Positions 20,147 through 29,394 of a DNA stretch of 64,000 nucleotides are shown here, in pieces. The DNA comes from Pleomorphomonas sp. NRK KF1 (GTDB lineage: Bacteria; Pseudomonadota; Alphaproteobacteria; Rhizobiales; Pleomorphomonadaceae). The first letter of the stretch is position 1; each line of letters opens with the position of its first letter. The stretch covers positions 310,001 through 374,000 of the forward strand of contig NZ_JAMDLH010000003.1 in the NCBI RefSeq assembly GCF_023721755.1. Reading direction: 5' to 3'. The position numbers were made by a program, and so were the translations under genes. Below the pieces are notes generated by a model. That model was not told the origin of the DNA. It was given only the letters and a program-made list of their open reading frames with translations, and made no database searches.

Positions 20147-21970
20147 ATGTGCGGAATTATTGGAATCGTCGGACGCGATGGTGTCTCTGAACTATTGCTC
20201 GAAGGGTTGAAGCGCCTCGAATACCGTGGCTATGACAGCGCCGGCATCGCAACGCTGGTGGGAGGCTCGATCGAGCGCCGCCGCGCCGAGGGCAAGCTCG
20301 TCAATCTGGAACGGCGCCTCGCCGAAGAGCCGCTCGCTGGTTCCATCGGTATCGGCCATACGCGCTGGGCAACCCACGGCGGCCCCACCGAAGGGAACGC
20401 CCACCCGCATGCCACCGACAGGGTGGCAGTGGTTCACAACGGCATCATCGAGAACTACCAGGCGCTGACCGCCGAGCTCACCCAGAAGGGCCATGTCTTC
20501 GTCACCGAGACGGATACCGAGGTTGTCGCCCATCTGATCACCGACTACCTCCAACAGGGCAAGGCTCCCGTCGAGGCATGCCGTCTCGCCTTCCATCGCC
20601 TCGAGGGCGCCTTCGCATTGGCCATTCTGTTTGCCGGCGAGGAGAACCTGATGGTGGGCACGCGGCGGGGTACGCCACTCGCCGTCGGTTACGGCGACGG
20701 TGCCATGTATCTGGCCTCCGACGCCTTTGCCATGGCCCCGCTCACCAACCGCCTCGCCTATCTCGAGGATGGCGACTGGGTTGTGCTGACGCGCACCACG
20801 GCCGAGATCCACTCCGCCGACGACGCAGTTGTCGAGCGCAAAATCCATGTCTCCAACGTCTCGGCGGCGCTGATCGGCAAGGCCGGCCACCGCCACTTCA
20901 TGCTGAAGGAGATTTTCGAACAGCCTCAGGTCATCGGCGACACCATCAACGCTTTCGTGTCCGCTTCCACCGGGGCCATCGCGCTGCCTGAACTGCCCTT
21001 CGATCCCGCCAAGGTGCCGCGTCTGACCATCGTTGCCTGTGGCACCGCCTATTACGTGGCCATGGTCGCCAAGTACTGGTTCGAACAGGTGGCGCGGCTG
21101 CCGGTCGAGGTGGATATCGGTTCCGAGTTCCGCTATCGCGACACGCCGTTCGAGAAGGGCGGCGTTGCCGTCTTCGTGTCGCAGTCCGGCGAAACGCTGG
21201 ATACATTGGAGGCCCTGCGTCACGCCAAAAGGGCCGGGCAGCACATCGTTTCCATCGTCAACGTGCCCGAGAGCACCATCGCCCGCGAAAGCGACCGCGT
21301 GCTCTACACCCTGGCCGGGCCGGAAATCGGCGTCGCCTCCACCAAGGCCTTCACCACCCAGCTCACCGTCATGGCCTGTCTGGTGCTGGCCTTCGCCCGA
21401 GCTCGCGGCACCATCTCCCACGAGCGGGAAGCCGAACTGGCGCTTGCCTTGCGCGAGGTGCCTGCCCGCGCTGCCGAAGTGCTTCGTCACGACGATGCCA
21501 TTCAGGCGCTGGCAGGCATGGTGGCCGAAAGCCGCGATGCCCTTTATCTCGGGCGCGGTACCGCCTACCCGATCGCCCTCGAGGGAGCGCTGAAGCTGAA
21601 GGAGATCAGCTACATCCACGCCGAGGGTTACGCCGCCGGCGAGATGAAGCATGGCCCCATCTCGTTGATCGACGATGGTGTGCCGGTGATCGCGCTCGCT
21701 CCGTCGGACGCTCTCTTCGAGAAAGTGCTGTCCAATGTCCAGGAGGTGGCGGCACGCTCCGGCCGGGTGCTGCTGATCTCCGATGCTGACGGCGTAGCCC
21801 GCCTTGGCGGTAAGGTGCGCTGGTCGATCGAGCTTCCAAAGGTCGATCCGTTCGTGGCGCCCATCCTCTACTCGTTGCCGGTACAGCTCCTCGCCTACCA
21901 CACGGCAGTGGCCAAGGGGACGGACGTCGACCAGCCGCGTAACCTCGCCAAGAGCGTCACCGTCGAGTAA
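20147..21970 (+). CDS. glmS: Glutamine-fructose-6-phosphate aminotransferase (isomerizing)
   Basis: A 607-residue enzyme (E. coli GlmS has 609) making glucosamine 6-phosphate from fructose 6-phosphate and glutamine. The start at ATG 20147 gives MCGIIGIVGRDG, with Cys2 as the N-terminal nucleophile after methionine removal; an upstream in-frame extension must be ignored for this reason. The glutaminase part shows GIGHTRWATHG and VVHNGIIENY; two SIS domains follow (VSQSGETLDTLEAL, and LYLGRGTAYPIALEGALKLKE) and the C-terminus ends in DQPRNLAKSVTVE. It is usually a cell-wall housekeeping gene, but here it sits among PTS genes, upstream of mtlA and in the same island as nagB, which catalyses the reverse direction. 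No glmS ribozyme-like region was recognised in the leader. Confidence 0.96.
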   Translation: MCGIIGIVGRDGVSELLLEGLKRLEYRGYDSAGIATLVGGSIERRRAEGKLVNLERRLAEEPLAGSIGIGHTRWATHGGPTEGNAHPHATDRVAVVHNGIIENYQALTAELTQKGHVFVTETDTEVVAHLITDYLQQGKAPVEACRLAFHRLEGAFALAILFAGEENLMVGTRRGTPLAVGYGDGAMYLASDAFAMAPLTNRLAYLEDGDWVVLTRTTAEIHSADDAVVERKIHVSNVSAALIGKAGHRHFMLKEIFEQPQVIGDTINAFVSASTGAIALPELPFDPAKVPRLTIVACGTAYYVAMVAKYWFEQVARLPVEVDIGSEFRYRDTPFEKGGVAVFVSQSGETLDTLEALRHAKRAGQHIVSIVNVPESTIARESDRVLYTLAGPEIGVASTKAFTTQLTVMACLVLAFARARGTISHEREAELALALREVPARAAEVLRHDDAIQALAGMVAESRDALYLGRGTAYPIALEGALKLKEISYIHAEGYAAGEMKHGPISLIDDGVPVIALAPSDALFEKVLSNVQEVAARSGRVLLISDADGVARLGGKVRWSIELPKVDPFVAPILYSLPVQLLAYHTAVAKGTDVDQPRNLAKSVTVE

Positions 21971-22003
21971 GTGCTGAACCGGCTGATTCCGGTTGAAACA
22001 AAG

Positions 22004-22041
22004 GCGGCGCGCCGGTCTCTCGGGATCGGCGCGCCGCTTTT
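22004..22041 (+). terminator. Intrinsic terminator after glmS
   Basis: GCGGCGCGCC (22004-22013) pairs perfectly with GGCGCGCCGC (22028-22037), followed by TTTT. It separates glmS from the mannitol genes. Confidence 0.85.
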
Positions 22042-22562
22042 CCCATGGGCAAAAGGTATAAGCCGGGGAGCCGGAGTGCTCCGTATGTCGACTTAAGTAT
22101 GGTTTTGAGCGGGGCTCAATCATACAATTTTCAAGTCGCGGATATTATCCCAAATCAATGGATTTCATGGCCTTTTCGTTGTGATGAACGAAGGTCGGCG
22201 CCATGTCGCGTCAACGTAGGATACATTTTTACAGTCGTGTTTATATCTTTCCACTTTAACTCATAGTGATGTCATGTTTTCATCATAATCGAACGAGGAC
22301 CCGTAAGAACAATTATTCAAGTGTGCTGGAGTCCGAGTGTCGTCAGACGCTCGGGGCGGTGTTTTCGTATCTCCTGGACCGTGGAATACGGGGCTGGGAT
22401 GGAGGGAGCGGAGAGGCTTCTGAGATAAACGACATGACTGGCTCATCCCGAGGGCCAGTATTTCTTCGACGCAACTCGATTGCGGCGGCTAGATCGTTTG
22501 TCTTTCGGTCTGTCGGTTTCCCTCTGGGGCGTGACAGGACTTCGTGGAGGAGTTTCCAAGAC
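22042..22562 (+). other. Long AT-richer leader of the mannitol genes
   Basis: About 520 bases between the glmS terminator and mtlA. The part 22075-22340 has much lower GC than the genes around it; 22340-22560 returns to high GC. TTGAGC (22105-22110) and GCTCAA (22114-22119) form a perfect inverted repeat with a three-base gap. No properly spaced -35/-10 pair was convincing. Short frames here have no recognisable content. It probably contains the mtl promoter and sites for the AraC- or ROK-type regulators encoded downstream. Confidence 0.5.
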
Positions 22563-24485
22563 ATGGCATATACCGGAACCGCAGGGGGCGACGGGTCGTC
22601 GTCCAACCTCAAGGTACGCGTCCAGCAAGTGGGCCGCTTCTTGAGCAGCATGGTGATGCCCAACATCGGCGCTTTCATCGCCTGGGGCATCATTACCACT
22701 CTCTTCATTCCGACCGGCTGGTTGCCCAACGAGTTTTTCGCCAAGCTCGTCGGCCCGATGATCACCTACTTGCTGCCGCTCCTTCTGGGCTACACCGGCG
22801 GCAAGCTGGTCTATGGTGAGCGCGGCGCCGTCGTCGGCGCCATCGTTACGGCGGGCGTCATCGTCGGTACCGACATTCCGATGTTCCTCGGCGCCATGCT
22901 GGTGGGTCCGTTCGGCGGCTGGTCGATCAAGCAGTTCGACCGGATGGTGGATGGCAAGATCCGCCCCGGCTTCGAGATGCTGGTCAACAACTTCTCGGCC
23001 GGTATCCTTGGCATGATCCTGGCTATGATCGCCTTCGCGATCGTCGGTCCGATCGTCGAGAATCTGTCGGCGGCCCTCGGCGCGGGCGTCAACGCCCTGA
23101 TCAACGCCGGTCTCATCCCGCTGGCTTCGATCCTGGTCGAGCCGGCCAAGGTGCTGTTCCTCAACAACGCCATCAACCATGGCGTCTTCACGCCGCTCGG
23201 TATCCAGCAGGCCGCTGAGCAGGGCAAGTCGCTGATCTTCCTGATCGAAGCCAATCCGGGCCCGGGCCTCGGCCTGTTGCTCGCCTACATGGTCTTCGGG
23301 CGTGGTAACGCGAAGGAATCGGCTCCTGGTGCCGCCATCATCCACTTCTTCGGCGGTATCCATGAGATCTACTTCCCCTACGTGCTGATGAAGCCGCGCC
23401 TGATCATCGCCATGATCGCCGGTGGCGCCACCGGTGTGGCGGCCAACATGATGCTCGGCGGCGGTCTGCGCGCTCCGTCGTCGCCCGGTTCGATCTTCGC
23501 CGTGCTCGGCATGACCCCGGCCGATGGTTTTGTCGGTGTCATCTCCGCCGTGGTGCTTGGTGCCGTCGTGACCTTCCTGGTTGCCTCGGTTCTGCTCAAG
23601 ACGGACAGGACGGAGGAAGCCTCCGAGGACCTCGATGCCGCCACCGCTCGCATGAAGGCCCTGAAGGCTGAATCGAAGGGCATGGCTGCTCCGGCCGCCG
23701 CCTCGTCGGCTGCCATCTCCGGTCCGGTCCGTTCGGTCATCGTCGCCTGCGACGCCGGCATGGGCTCGTCCGCCATGGGCGCTTCCATGCTGCGCAAGAA
23801 GCTGGACCAGGCAGGCCTTGGTGCCGTCAGGTCGAGCAACGTCGCCATCAACGCGTTGCCGGCCGATGTGGATGTCGTCATCACCCACAAGGACCTGACC
23901 GAGCGTGCTCGTCGGGCAGCTCCCCAGGCGACGCACATCTCCATCACCAACTTCCTCGACGGCTCGGCCTACGACCGTATCGTCGCTGACATCAAGGCGA
24001 AGGCGGGTTCCGCCGCGGCTCCGGCCGCCGGCAAGCCCGAGGGTGGCGCATCTTTTAATCTCGGTGAGGAAAATATCTTCCTCGGCCTCACCGCGTCCAC
24101 CAAAGAGGAAGCCATTCGCTTCGCCGGCTCCAAGCTTCTGGAGATGGGCGCGATCACCCCGAGCTACATCGACGCCATGCTCCAACGCGAGACCATCGTG
24201 TCGACCTATCTCGGCCAGTCGCTGGCCATGCCGCACGGCACCAACGAAGCGAAGAACGAGGTCCTGAAGACCGGCATCGTCGTCTGCCAGTATCCCGACG
24301 GCGTGTTCTTCGGTCCCGAACCCGAGAATGTGGCTCGTCTCGTCGTCGGCCTCGCGGCCAAGGGCAACGAGCACATGGACGTCATGTCGGCCCTTGCCAG
24401 GGTTCTCGAGAATCCCAAGGTGGTCGCCCACCTTGCGACGACGAAGAACCCGGCCGACGTGCTGCGCATCCTCGATCTCGGCTGA
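22563..24485 (+). CDS. mtlA: Mannitol-specific PTS EIICBA
   Basis: A 640-residue protein (E. coli MtlA has 637). The EIIC membrane domain covers about residues 25-345 and contains the substrate-site motif [10 protein letters not shown] at 264-273. EIIB carries the phosphocysteine C396 in [17 protein letters not shown] carries the phosphohistidine H558 in SLAMPHGT. Both linkers are rich in alanine and proline (about 372-387 and 481-495). It imports mannitol and phosphorylates it to mannitol 1-phosphate. The ATG at 22563 follows AGGAG with ten bases between; longer frames upstream are not supported. It is followed by mtlD after an intercistronic hairpin. Phosphate must come from an HPr/EI, which the downstream fusion gene can supply. 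Confidence 0.95.
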   Translation: MAYTGTAGGDGSSSNLKVRVQQVGRFLSSMVMPNIGAFIAWGIITTLFIPTGWLPNEFFAKLVGPMITYLLPLLLGYTGGKLVYGERGAVVGAIVTAGVIVGTDIPMFLGAMLVGPFGGWSIKQFDRMVDGKIRPGFEMLVNNFSAGILGMILAMIAFAIVGPIVENLSAALGAGVNALINAGLIPLASILVEPAKVLFLNNAINHGVFTPLGIQQAAEQGKSLIFLIEANPGPGLGLLLAYMVFGRGNAKESAPGAAIIHFFGGIHEIYFPYVLMKPRLIIAMIAGGATGVAANMMLGGGLRAPSSPGSIFAVLGMTPADGFVGVISAVVLGAVVTFLVASVLLKTDRTEEASEDLDAATARMKALKAESKGMAAPAAASSAAISGPVRSVIVACDAGMGSSAMGASMLRKKLDQAGLGAVRSSNVAINALPADVDVVITHKDLTERARRAAPQATHISITNFLDGSAYDRIVADIKAKAGSAAAPAAGKPEGGASFNLGEENIFLGLTASTKEEAIRFAGSKLLEMGAITPSYIDAMLQRETIVSTYLGQSLAMPHGTNEAKNEVLKTGIVVCQYPDGVFFGPEPENVARLVVGLAAKGNEHMDVMSALARVLENPKVVAHLATTKNPADVLRILDLG

Positions 24486-24503
24486 CCTCGGCTTCTGAGA
24501 ACC

Positions 24504-24527
24504 GGGGGCTGCCTGAGGGCAGCCCCC
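24504..24527 (+). other. Intercistronic GC hairpin between mtlA and mtlD
   Basis: GGGGGCTGCC (24504-24513) pairs perfectly with GGCAGCCCCC (24518-24527) around a TGAG loop. No T-tract follows, so it is more likely an mRNA-processing or stabilising element than a terminator. Confidence 0.65.
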
Positions 24528-24553
24528 TCCCAAGACAAGCTTTGGAGACGACC

Positions 24554-25696
24554 ATGCGAGCCATTCACTTCGGCGCGGGCAATATCGGCCGCGGTTTCAT
24601 CGGCAAGATCCTCGCTGATGCCGGATGGGCAGTCACCTTCGCCGACGTCAACGAAACACTGGTCGGCCAGATTGCCAGGGATGGGCGCTATCCGGTCGAC
24701 ATCGTGGGCAACGGCAGTCGCCGCGAGGAAGTAACCGGCGTCAGCGCCGTCTCGTCGATCGGCGACGATATCGTCAACCTCATTGCCTCTGCCGATCTCG
24801 TTACCACCGCCGTCGGGCCTGCGGTTCTGCCTAAGATAGCGCCGACGATCGCTCGCGGTCTCGAGGCTCGCGTTGCGGCTGGAAAGCATGCGCCGCTCAA
24901 CATCATTGCTTGCGAAAATACCATTCGCGGCACCACGCAGCTCAAGGAGGCGATTTTCGGTCACCTGCCGGCGGCCGTCGCCGCCGTGGTGGAGATCGAG
25001 GTCGGTTTCGCCGATAGCGCCGTCGATCGCATCGTGCCGCCTGCTCCGCCGGTCGAGGGCGAACCGCTCGCCGTGACCGTCGAGGAGTTTTCCGAGTGGA
25101 TCGTGGACCGTGGGCAGCTCAAGGGCTGGACGCACGACATTCCCGGCATGGAGCTGACCGACAATCTGATGGCCTTCGTCGAGCGCAAGCTGTTCACGCT
25201 CAACACCGGCCACGCCATTACCGCCTATCTCGGTTTCGAGAGGGGGCTGCCGACCATTCGCGATGCCATTGAGAACGAGGGCATTCGCGCCATCGTCAAG
25301 GCCGCCATGGAAGAGAGCGGCGCCGTCCTGATCCGCCGCTACGGTTTCGATCCGGCCAAGCATGCCGCCTATATCGAGAAGATCCTCGGCCGCTTCGCCA
25401 ACCCCTTCATCCGCGACGACGTGGCTCGCGTTGGCCGAGAGCCCTTGAGAAAGCTCGGCAAGGGCGACCGGCTCATCCGGCCGCTCCTCGGTACGCTCGA
25501 ACACGGCCTGCCGCATGCGAACCTTGTCAAGGGCATTGCCGCCGCTCTGCATTATCGCAACGACGGCGATCCCCAGGCCGTCGAGATGCAGACGGCCATT
25601 ACCGAAGTTGGTGTCGCGGCGGCGGTGGATCGCTTCTCCGGCAACGCACTTCCCGCCGAGGTTCTTGCCGAGATCGCCGCCGCGGCCCAGATTTAG
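24554..25696 (+). CDS. mtlD: Mannitol-1-phosphate 5-dehydrogenase
   Basis: A 380-residue NAD-dependent enzyme that oxidises mannitol 1-phosphate to fructose 6-phosphate. The N-terminal dinucleotide motif is [55 protein letters not shown] and [13 protein letters not shown] match E. coli MtlD closely. ATG 24554 is preceded by GGAG with six bases between and gives the family start [10 protein letters not shown]; the ATG four codons upstream is less likely. It is 68 bases after mtlA and clearly in the same unit. Confidence 0.96.
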   Translation: MRAIHFGAGNIGRGFIGKILADAGWAVTFADVNETLVGQIARDGRYPVDIVGNGSRREEVTGVSAVSSIGDDIVNLIASADLVTTAVGPAVLPKIAPTIARGLEARVAAGKHAPLNIIACENTIRGTTQLKEAIFGHLPAAVAAVVEIEVGFADSAVDRIVPPAPPVEGEPLAVTVEEFSEWIVDRGQLKGWTHDIPGMELTDNLMAFVERKLFTLNTGHAITAYLGFERGLPTIRDAIENEGIRAIVKAAMEESGAVLIRRYGFDPAKHAAYIEKILGRFANPFIRDDVARVGREPLRKLGKGDRLIRPLLGTLEHGLPHANLVKGIAAALHYRNDGDPQAVEMQTAITEVGVAAAVDRFSGNALPAEVLAEIAAAAQI

Positions 25697-25715
25697 TTCC
25701 CACGAGGCGTGACCG

Positions 25716-25732
25716 GAGCGCTGCAAGCGCTC
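25716..25732 (+). other. Intercistronic hairpin between mtlD and the PTS fusion gene
   Basis: GAGCGCT (25716-25722) and AGCGCTC (25726-25732) pair perfectly around a GCA loop, 20 bases after the mtlD stop. No T-tract follows. Confidence 0.5.
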
Positions 25733-25818
25733 GTCCTCCTCGCATCACCGATCGCTGCCGGAACTTGGCGGCGGAGGGGGAGGCTTTGCCTCGACACAAG
25801 GTATTGGGAGACAAGCGC

Positions 25819-28365
25819 ATGACCACCTCCACCATCTCCGTCCGGGCTCCGCTCAAGGGCCGGATCGTGCCTCTCGGCGACGTTCCCGATCCGATGTTTG
25901 CGCTTGGCATGATGGGCGATGGTCTCGCCATCGAGCCGGAAGTCGGCGAAGTGCATGCGCCGGTTGCCGGCACGGTCACCTCCGTGCATCGTCGCGGCCA
26001 CGCGGTGAAGGTCATGACCGACGAAGGCGCCGAGTTTCTGGTGCACGTCGGCCTCGAAGCCGTGGCGCTGCGTGGCGCCGGTCTTGAGGCCATGGTGGCG
26101 GAGGGTGATCATGTCGCGGCCGGCGATCTTCTCATCCGTTTCGATCTTGCTGCGCTCGCCGAGAGCTGCGGCATCGTGACGACGCCCGTCCTCGTCACCA
26201 ACGAGGACGCCTTTCACGTCACGGCGCGCAAGTCGGCCGGCATTGTCGGCCTGGGCGACGAGATCATGACGGTGATGCCGATTGGCGTCGAGGCTCCACC
26301 ACCGGTCGAGCGTGCCGAGCGGAGCGTCATTCTGGAAATGAGCGAGGGGCTGCACGCCCGCCCGGCGGCCTTGCTCGCGGCCAAGGCCAAGGAATACGCG
26401 AGCGCGGTCGAGGTCGTGCTCGGCGAGCGCAAGGCCAACGCCAAGAGTCCGGTTTCGCTGCTCACGCTGGGCAGCCGCTGGGGGAGTCGTCTCTTGGTTG
26501 CGGCCGAAGGTGCCGACGCCGAGGCGGCTGTGGATGGCGTGGTCGAGGCGATCGCGTCCGGCCTCGGCGATCCGGTCGTGCCCTATGTCGATGCGGGGCA
26601 GGACAGTCTGCCCGGTGTCGATGAGGCCGGTTCCGCCGCCGAGGCGCCCGTCGATCTCACGCCGTTCGGTCCTGAGGACCGTCCGCAGCTGACCGGCGTG
26701 GTCGCAGCGCCCGGCCTTGCCATCGGTCACGCCGTCCATCTCAAGGAGAAGGTCGCCCGCCCGGTCGAAGAGGGCGGTGACATGGCGGCCGAGAGCGCGG
26801 CGCTGGACGCTGCCATCGCTCGCGTCCACCAGCACCTCACGGAGCAGGCGACATCGGGCCGTACGCAGCAGCAGCGCGAAATCATGGCCGCGCACGCGGC
26901 GCTTCTTGAGGACACCGAGCTGCTCGAAGGCGCCCGCGACCGCATTGCGCGCGGCAAGAGCGCCGGCTGGGCCTTCTCCGACACCATTTCCGCCCAGGCG
27001 GCCCTGCTCCGCGGGCTCGACAACGCTCGCCTCGCCGAGCGCGCCGCCGACCTTGTCGATCTTGAGCAGCAGGTGTTGACGGTGCTGGCCGGCGGCTCGC
27101 CCGAAAGCCTCGCGCTGCCCGAGGACGCCATCGCCATCGCCGACGATCTCCTGCCGTCGCAGTTCATGGCTTTCGGCGACCGACTGCCGGCGGCTTTCGT
27201 GGTCGCCAAGGGCGGCCGTACCTCGCATGTCGCCATCCTCTCGGCGGCGAGCGGCGTACCGATGCTGGCTGCCGTCGGCCCCGACGCCCACCGCATTGCC
27301 GAGGGTGCGCCGCTCATCATCGACGCCGAGCGCGGTGAGATCCTGGTGAACCCGACCGAAGCGACCGTCGAGGCCACGCGCAAGGCGGCCGCCGAACGCG
27401 AGACACGCCGCGCCGCCAATCGCGCGGCGGCGGCGACCGACTGCGTGATGGCCGATGGCACGCGTGTACCCGTCTACGCCAACGTCGGATCGGTGGCCGA
27501 CGCGGCACGCGGCCTTGCTTTCGGGGCCGAGGGCTCCGGGTTGCTCAGGACCGAGTTCCTGTTTCTCGACCGGCCGACAGCTCCGACCGAAGCCGAGCAG
27601 CAGGCCGAGTACCAGGCCATCGCCGACGCGCTGCGCGGCAAGCCGCTGACCATCCGCACGCTCGACATCGGCGGCGACAAGCCGTTGCCCTATCTCAAGC
27701 AGGCGGCCGAGGAAAACCCGATCCTCGGCGTGCGCGGCATCCGCGTCTCCCGGCGGCGGCCCGACCTTCTGCGTCAGCAGTTCCGCGCCATCCTCAAGGT
27801 CACGCCGGTATCGGTCGTCCGCATCATGATGCCGATGATCGCCGACATCGGCGAACTCCGCTGGGCCAAGGCGATCTTCGAGGAGGAGAAGGCGGCGCTC
27901 GGCGTGACCGCCGATGTGCCTCTCGGCATCATGATCGAGGTGCCCGCCGCCGTTGCCATGGCCGACAAGCTGGCAAAGGAAGCCGACTTCTTCTCGATCG
28001 GTACCAACGACCTCACGCAGTACGTGCTGGCCATGGATCGCGGCAACACCGAGCTCGCCCCGGAGATCGACTCGCTGCATCCGGCGGTTCTCAAGACGAT
28101 TGCCGATACGGCGGCGGCTGGTGCGCGGCACGACTGCCCGGTGGGTGTCTGCGGCGGCCTCGCTTCGGAACTGCCGGCCGCGCCCATCCTGATCGGTCTC
28201 GGCGTCACCAGTCTGTCGGCCACCCGTTCCGGCATCCCGGACCTCAAGGCCTTCATCCGGACACTCGACAAGGACACCTGCCGCGCCGTGGCGGAGGAGG
28301 CGCTGACCCTCGATTCCGCGGCCGAGGTGCGGGCGATGGTGGCACGGCGCTGGCCCGGGCTTTGA
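25819..28365 (+). CDS. PTS EIIA-HPr-enzyme I fusion protein
   Basis: An 848-residue phosphotransferase carrying three PTS domains. Residues about 1-150 are a glucose-type EIIA with phosphohistidine H76 (FLVHVGLE). Residues about 165-250 are HPr with H179 (EGLHARPAA). From about 290 to the end is enzyme I with H470 (GGRTSHVAI), the PEP-binding part (GSGLLRTEFLFLDR) and ARRWPGL at the C-terminus. It takes phosphate from PEP and passes it down the chain in the cytoplasm. ATG 25819 follows TTGGGAG. The order EIIA-HPr-EI and the glucose-type EIIA resemble NagF-like proteins of N-acetylglucosamine systems, but the only EIIC here is the mannitol one, which has its own EIIA. It probably serves MtlA through HPr; the partner of its EIIA domain is not in the window unless it is the orphan EIIB. 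Confidence 0.93.
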   Translation: MTTSTISVRAPLKGRIVPLGDVPDPMFALGMMGDGLAIEPEVGEVHAPVAGTVTSVHRRGHAVKVMTDEGAEFLVHVGLEAVALRGAGLEAMVAEGDHVAAGDLLIRFDLAALAESCGIVTTPVLVTNEDAFHVTARKSAGIVGLGDEIMTVMPIGVEAPPPVERAERSVILEMSEGLHARPAALLAAKAKEYASAVEVVLGERKANAKSPVSLLTLGSRWGSRLLVAAEGADAEAAVDGVVEAIASGLGDPVVPYVDAGQDSLPGVDEAGSAAEAPVDLTPFGPEDRPQLTGVVAAPGLAIGHAVHLKEKVARPVEEGGDMAAESAALDAAIARVHQHLTEQATSGRTQQQREIMAAHAALLEDTELLEGARDRIARGKSAGWAFSDTISAQAALLRGLDNARLAERAADLVDLEQQVLTVLAGGSPESLALPEDAIAIADDLLPSQFMAFGDRLPAAFVVAKGGRTSHVAILSAASGVPMLAAVGPDAHRIAEGAPLIIDAERGEILVNPTEATVEATRKAAAERETRRAANRAAAATDCVMADGTRVPVYANVGSVADAARGLAFGAEGSGLLRTEFLFLDRPTAPTEAEQQAEYQAIADALRGKPLTIRTLDIGGDKPLPYLKQAAEENPILGVRGIRVSRRRPDLLRQQFRAILKVTPVSVVRIMMPMIADIGELRWAKAIFEEEKAALGVTADVPLGIMIEVPAAVAMADKLAKEADFFSIGTNDLTQYVLAMDRGNTELAPEIDSLHPAVLKTIADTAAAGARHDCPVGVCGGLASELPAAPILIGLGVTSLSATRSGIPDLKAFIRTLDKDTCRAVAEEALTLDSAAEVRAMVARRWPGL

Positions 28366-28417
28366 TCTCTTTCTGCGATCCACTTCTTCGATCCTCGAAG
28401 CAAGGAGGAGGCGCTCC

Positions 28418-29305
28418 ATGTTGAATGCCAATGTGACGCTCGACGATTTTTCCCGTGGGAATGCGCTTGCCGCCGAAACCGGTTGGCCGCAGCGCATCGT
28501 CTTCGGCCTCGACGCGGCCGCTCCGCCGCTTGGCGCGCTGCAAGTGCAGTTTGCCCGCTTCGAAGTCGTGATCGCCGGCACCTACACCAACGTTCTCTGC
28601 GACCGAAACGCGCGGATCGTGGAAACCGAACTCGGCCCTGGCGAAGCGTTGGTCGTGCCGGGCAACTGCTGGAACCAGCCGCTCTGGGACAAGGACGTCG
28701 AGGTGCTGAGCCTCCTGTTCGGTGCCACCCATCTCGGCGTCAGCCTGGTGCGCTGGAGTGCGGGCGAGAGGCGCTTCCTGTCGGTCGAAAAGCGAAGCTG
28801 CCTGATTCCCGGCAACGGCCCCCTGCAGCACTTGGTGGAGGCCATGACGAGCCACCGCGACGACGCGGGGGCAAACAGCCTGGACGCCCGCCTTCTGGCC
28901 CAGTCGATCCTTGAGTACGCCCGTCGCCTGATTGCCAATCCCGTGCCGGAGGAAGATCGGCAATCCTCGGCCTTCTTCCGCGCCGCTTGTCTCTACATTG
29001 AGGAGAACTTCGATCGTCTGATCACGCGGGACACGGTTGCCGCCCACCTGCGCATCAGTCCCAACTATTTCTCGCGCGTCTTCCGGGAACAGGGTGCCAT
29101 GACCTTTTCCGATTACCTGACGCAGGTCAGGATCGGGAAGGCCAAGTTCATGCTGGAGAAATACGATCTGCCGCTGTCACAGATCGCCCAGCGCTGCGGC
29201 TTCAACGACTTCAACTATTTCTACAAGGTGTTCAAGAAGGTGGTGGGCCGGACGCCGACCGAGTATCGAAACTCCGTGCAGGCCGGAGCCGTCGCCAAGA
29301 CGTAA
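28418..29305 (+). CDS. AraC-family transcriptional regulator
   Basis: A 295-residue regulator. The N-terminal part (about 1-150) is a cupin-like sensing domain without strong signatures; the C-terminal part has two helix-turn-helix motifs, RDTVAAHLRISPNYFSRVFRE and LSQIAQRCGFNDFNYFYKVFKK. A strong AAGGAGGAGG site precedes the ATG. It lies 52 bases after the PTS fusion gene on the same strand, so it may be cotranscribed and may activate the mannitol genes, as AraC-type MtlR does in pseudomonads; this is inferred from position. Confidence 0.88.
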   Translation: MLNANVTLDDFSRGNALAAETGWPQRIVFGLDAAAPPLGALQVQFARFEVVIAGTYTNVLCDRNARIVETELGPGEALVVPGNCWNQPLWDKDVEVLSLLFGATHLGVSLVRWSAGERRFLSVEKRSCLIPGNGPLQHLVEAMTSHRDDAGANSLDARLLAQSILEYARRLIANPVPEEDRQSSAFFRAACLYIEENFDRLITRDTVAAHLRISPNYFSRVFREQGAMTFSDYLTQVRIGKAKFMLEKYDLPLSQIAQRCGFNDFNYFYKVFKKVVGRTPTEYRNSVQAGAVAKT

Positions 29306-29394
29306 GTGTTCGACACCGTGCGTCGGGGCTGTGAAACGGCGGTTTTGGGTGTATGGATCGATCCCGTGACGCTCCCAGGGAGACTTCCGGCCCG

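Noticed and set aside
20192-24533. Long antisense frames (643 and 696 codons) opposite glmS and mtlA
   Set aside because: Both are complements of well-identified genes and have the biased composition of shadows.
25693-28581. A 962-codon open frame antisense to the PTS fusion gene
   Set aside because: It lies opposite a gene with clear motifs and its composition is that of a high-GC shadow frame; it has no recognisable domain.
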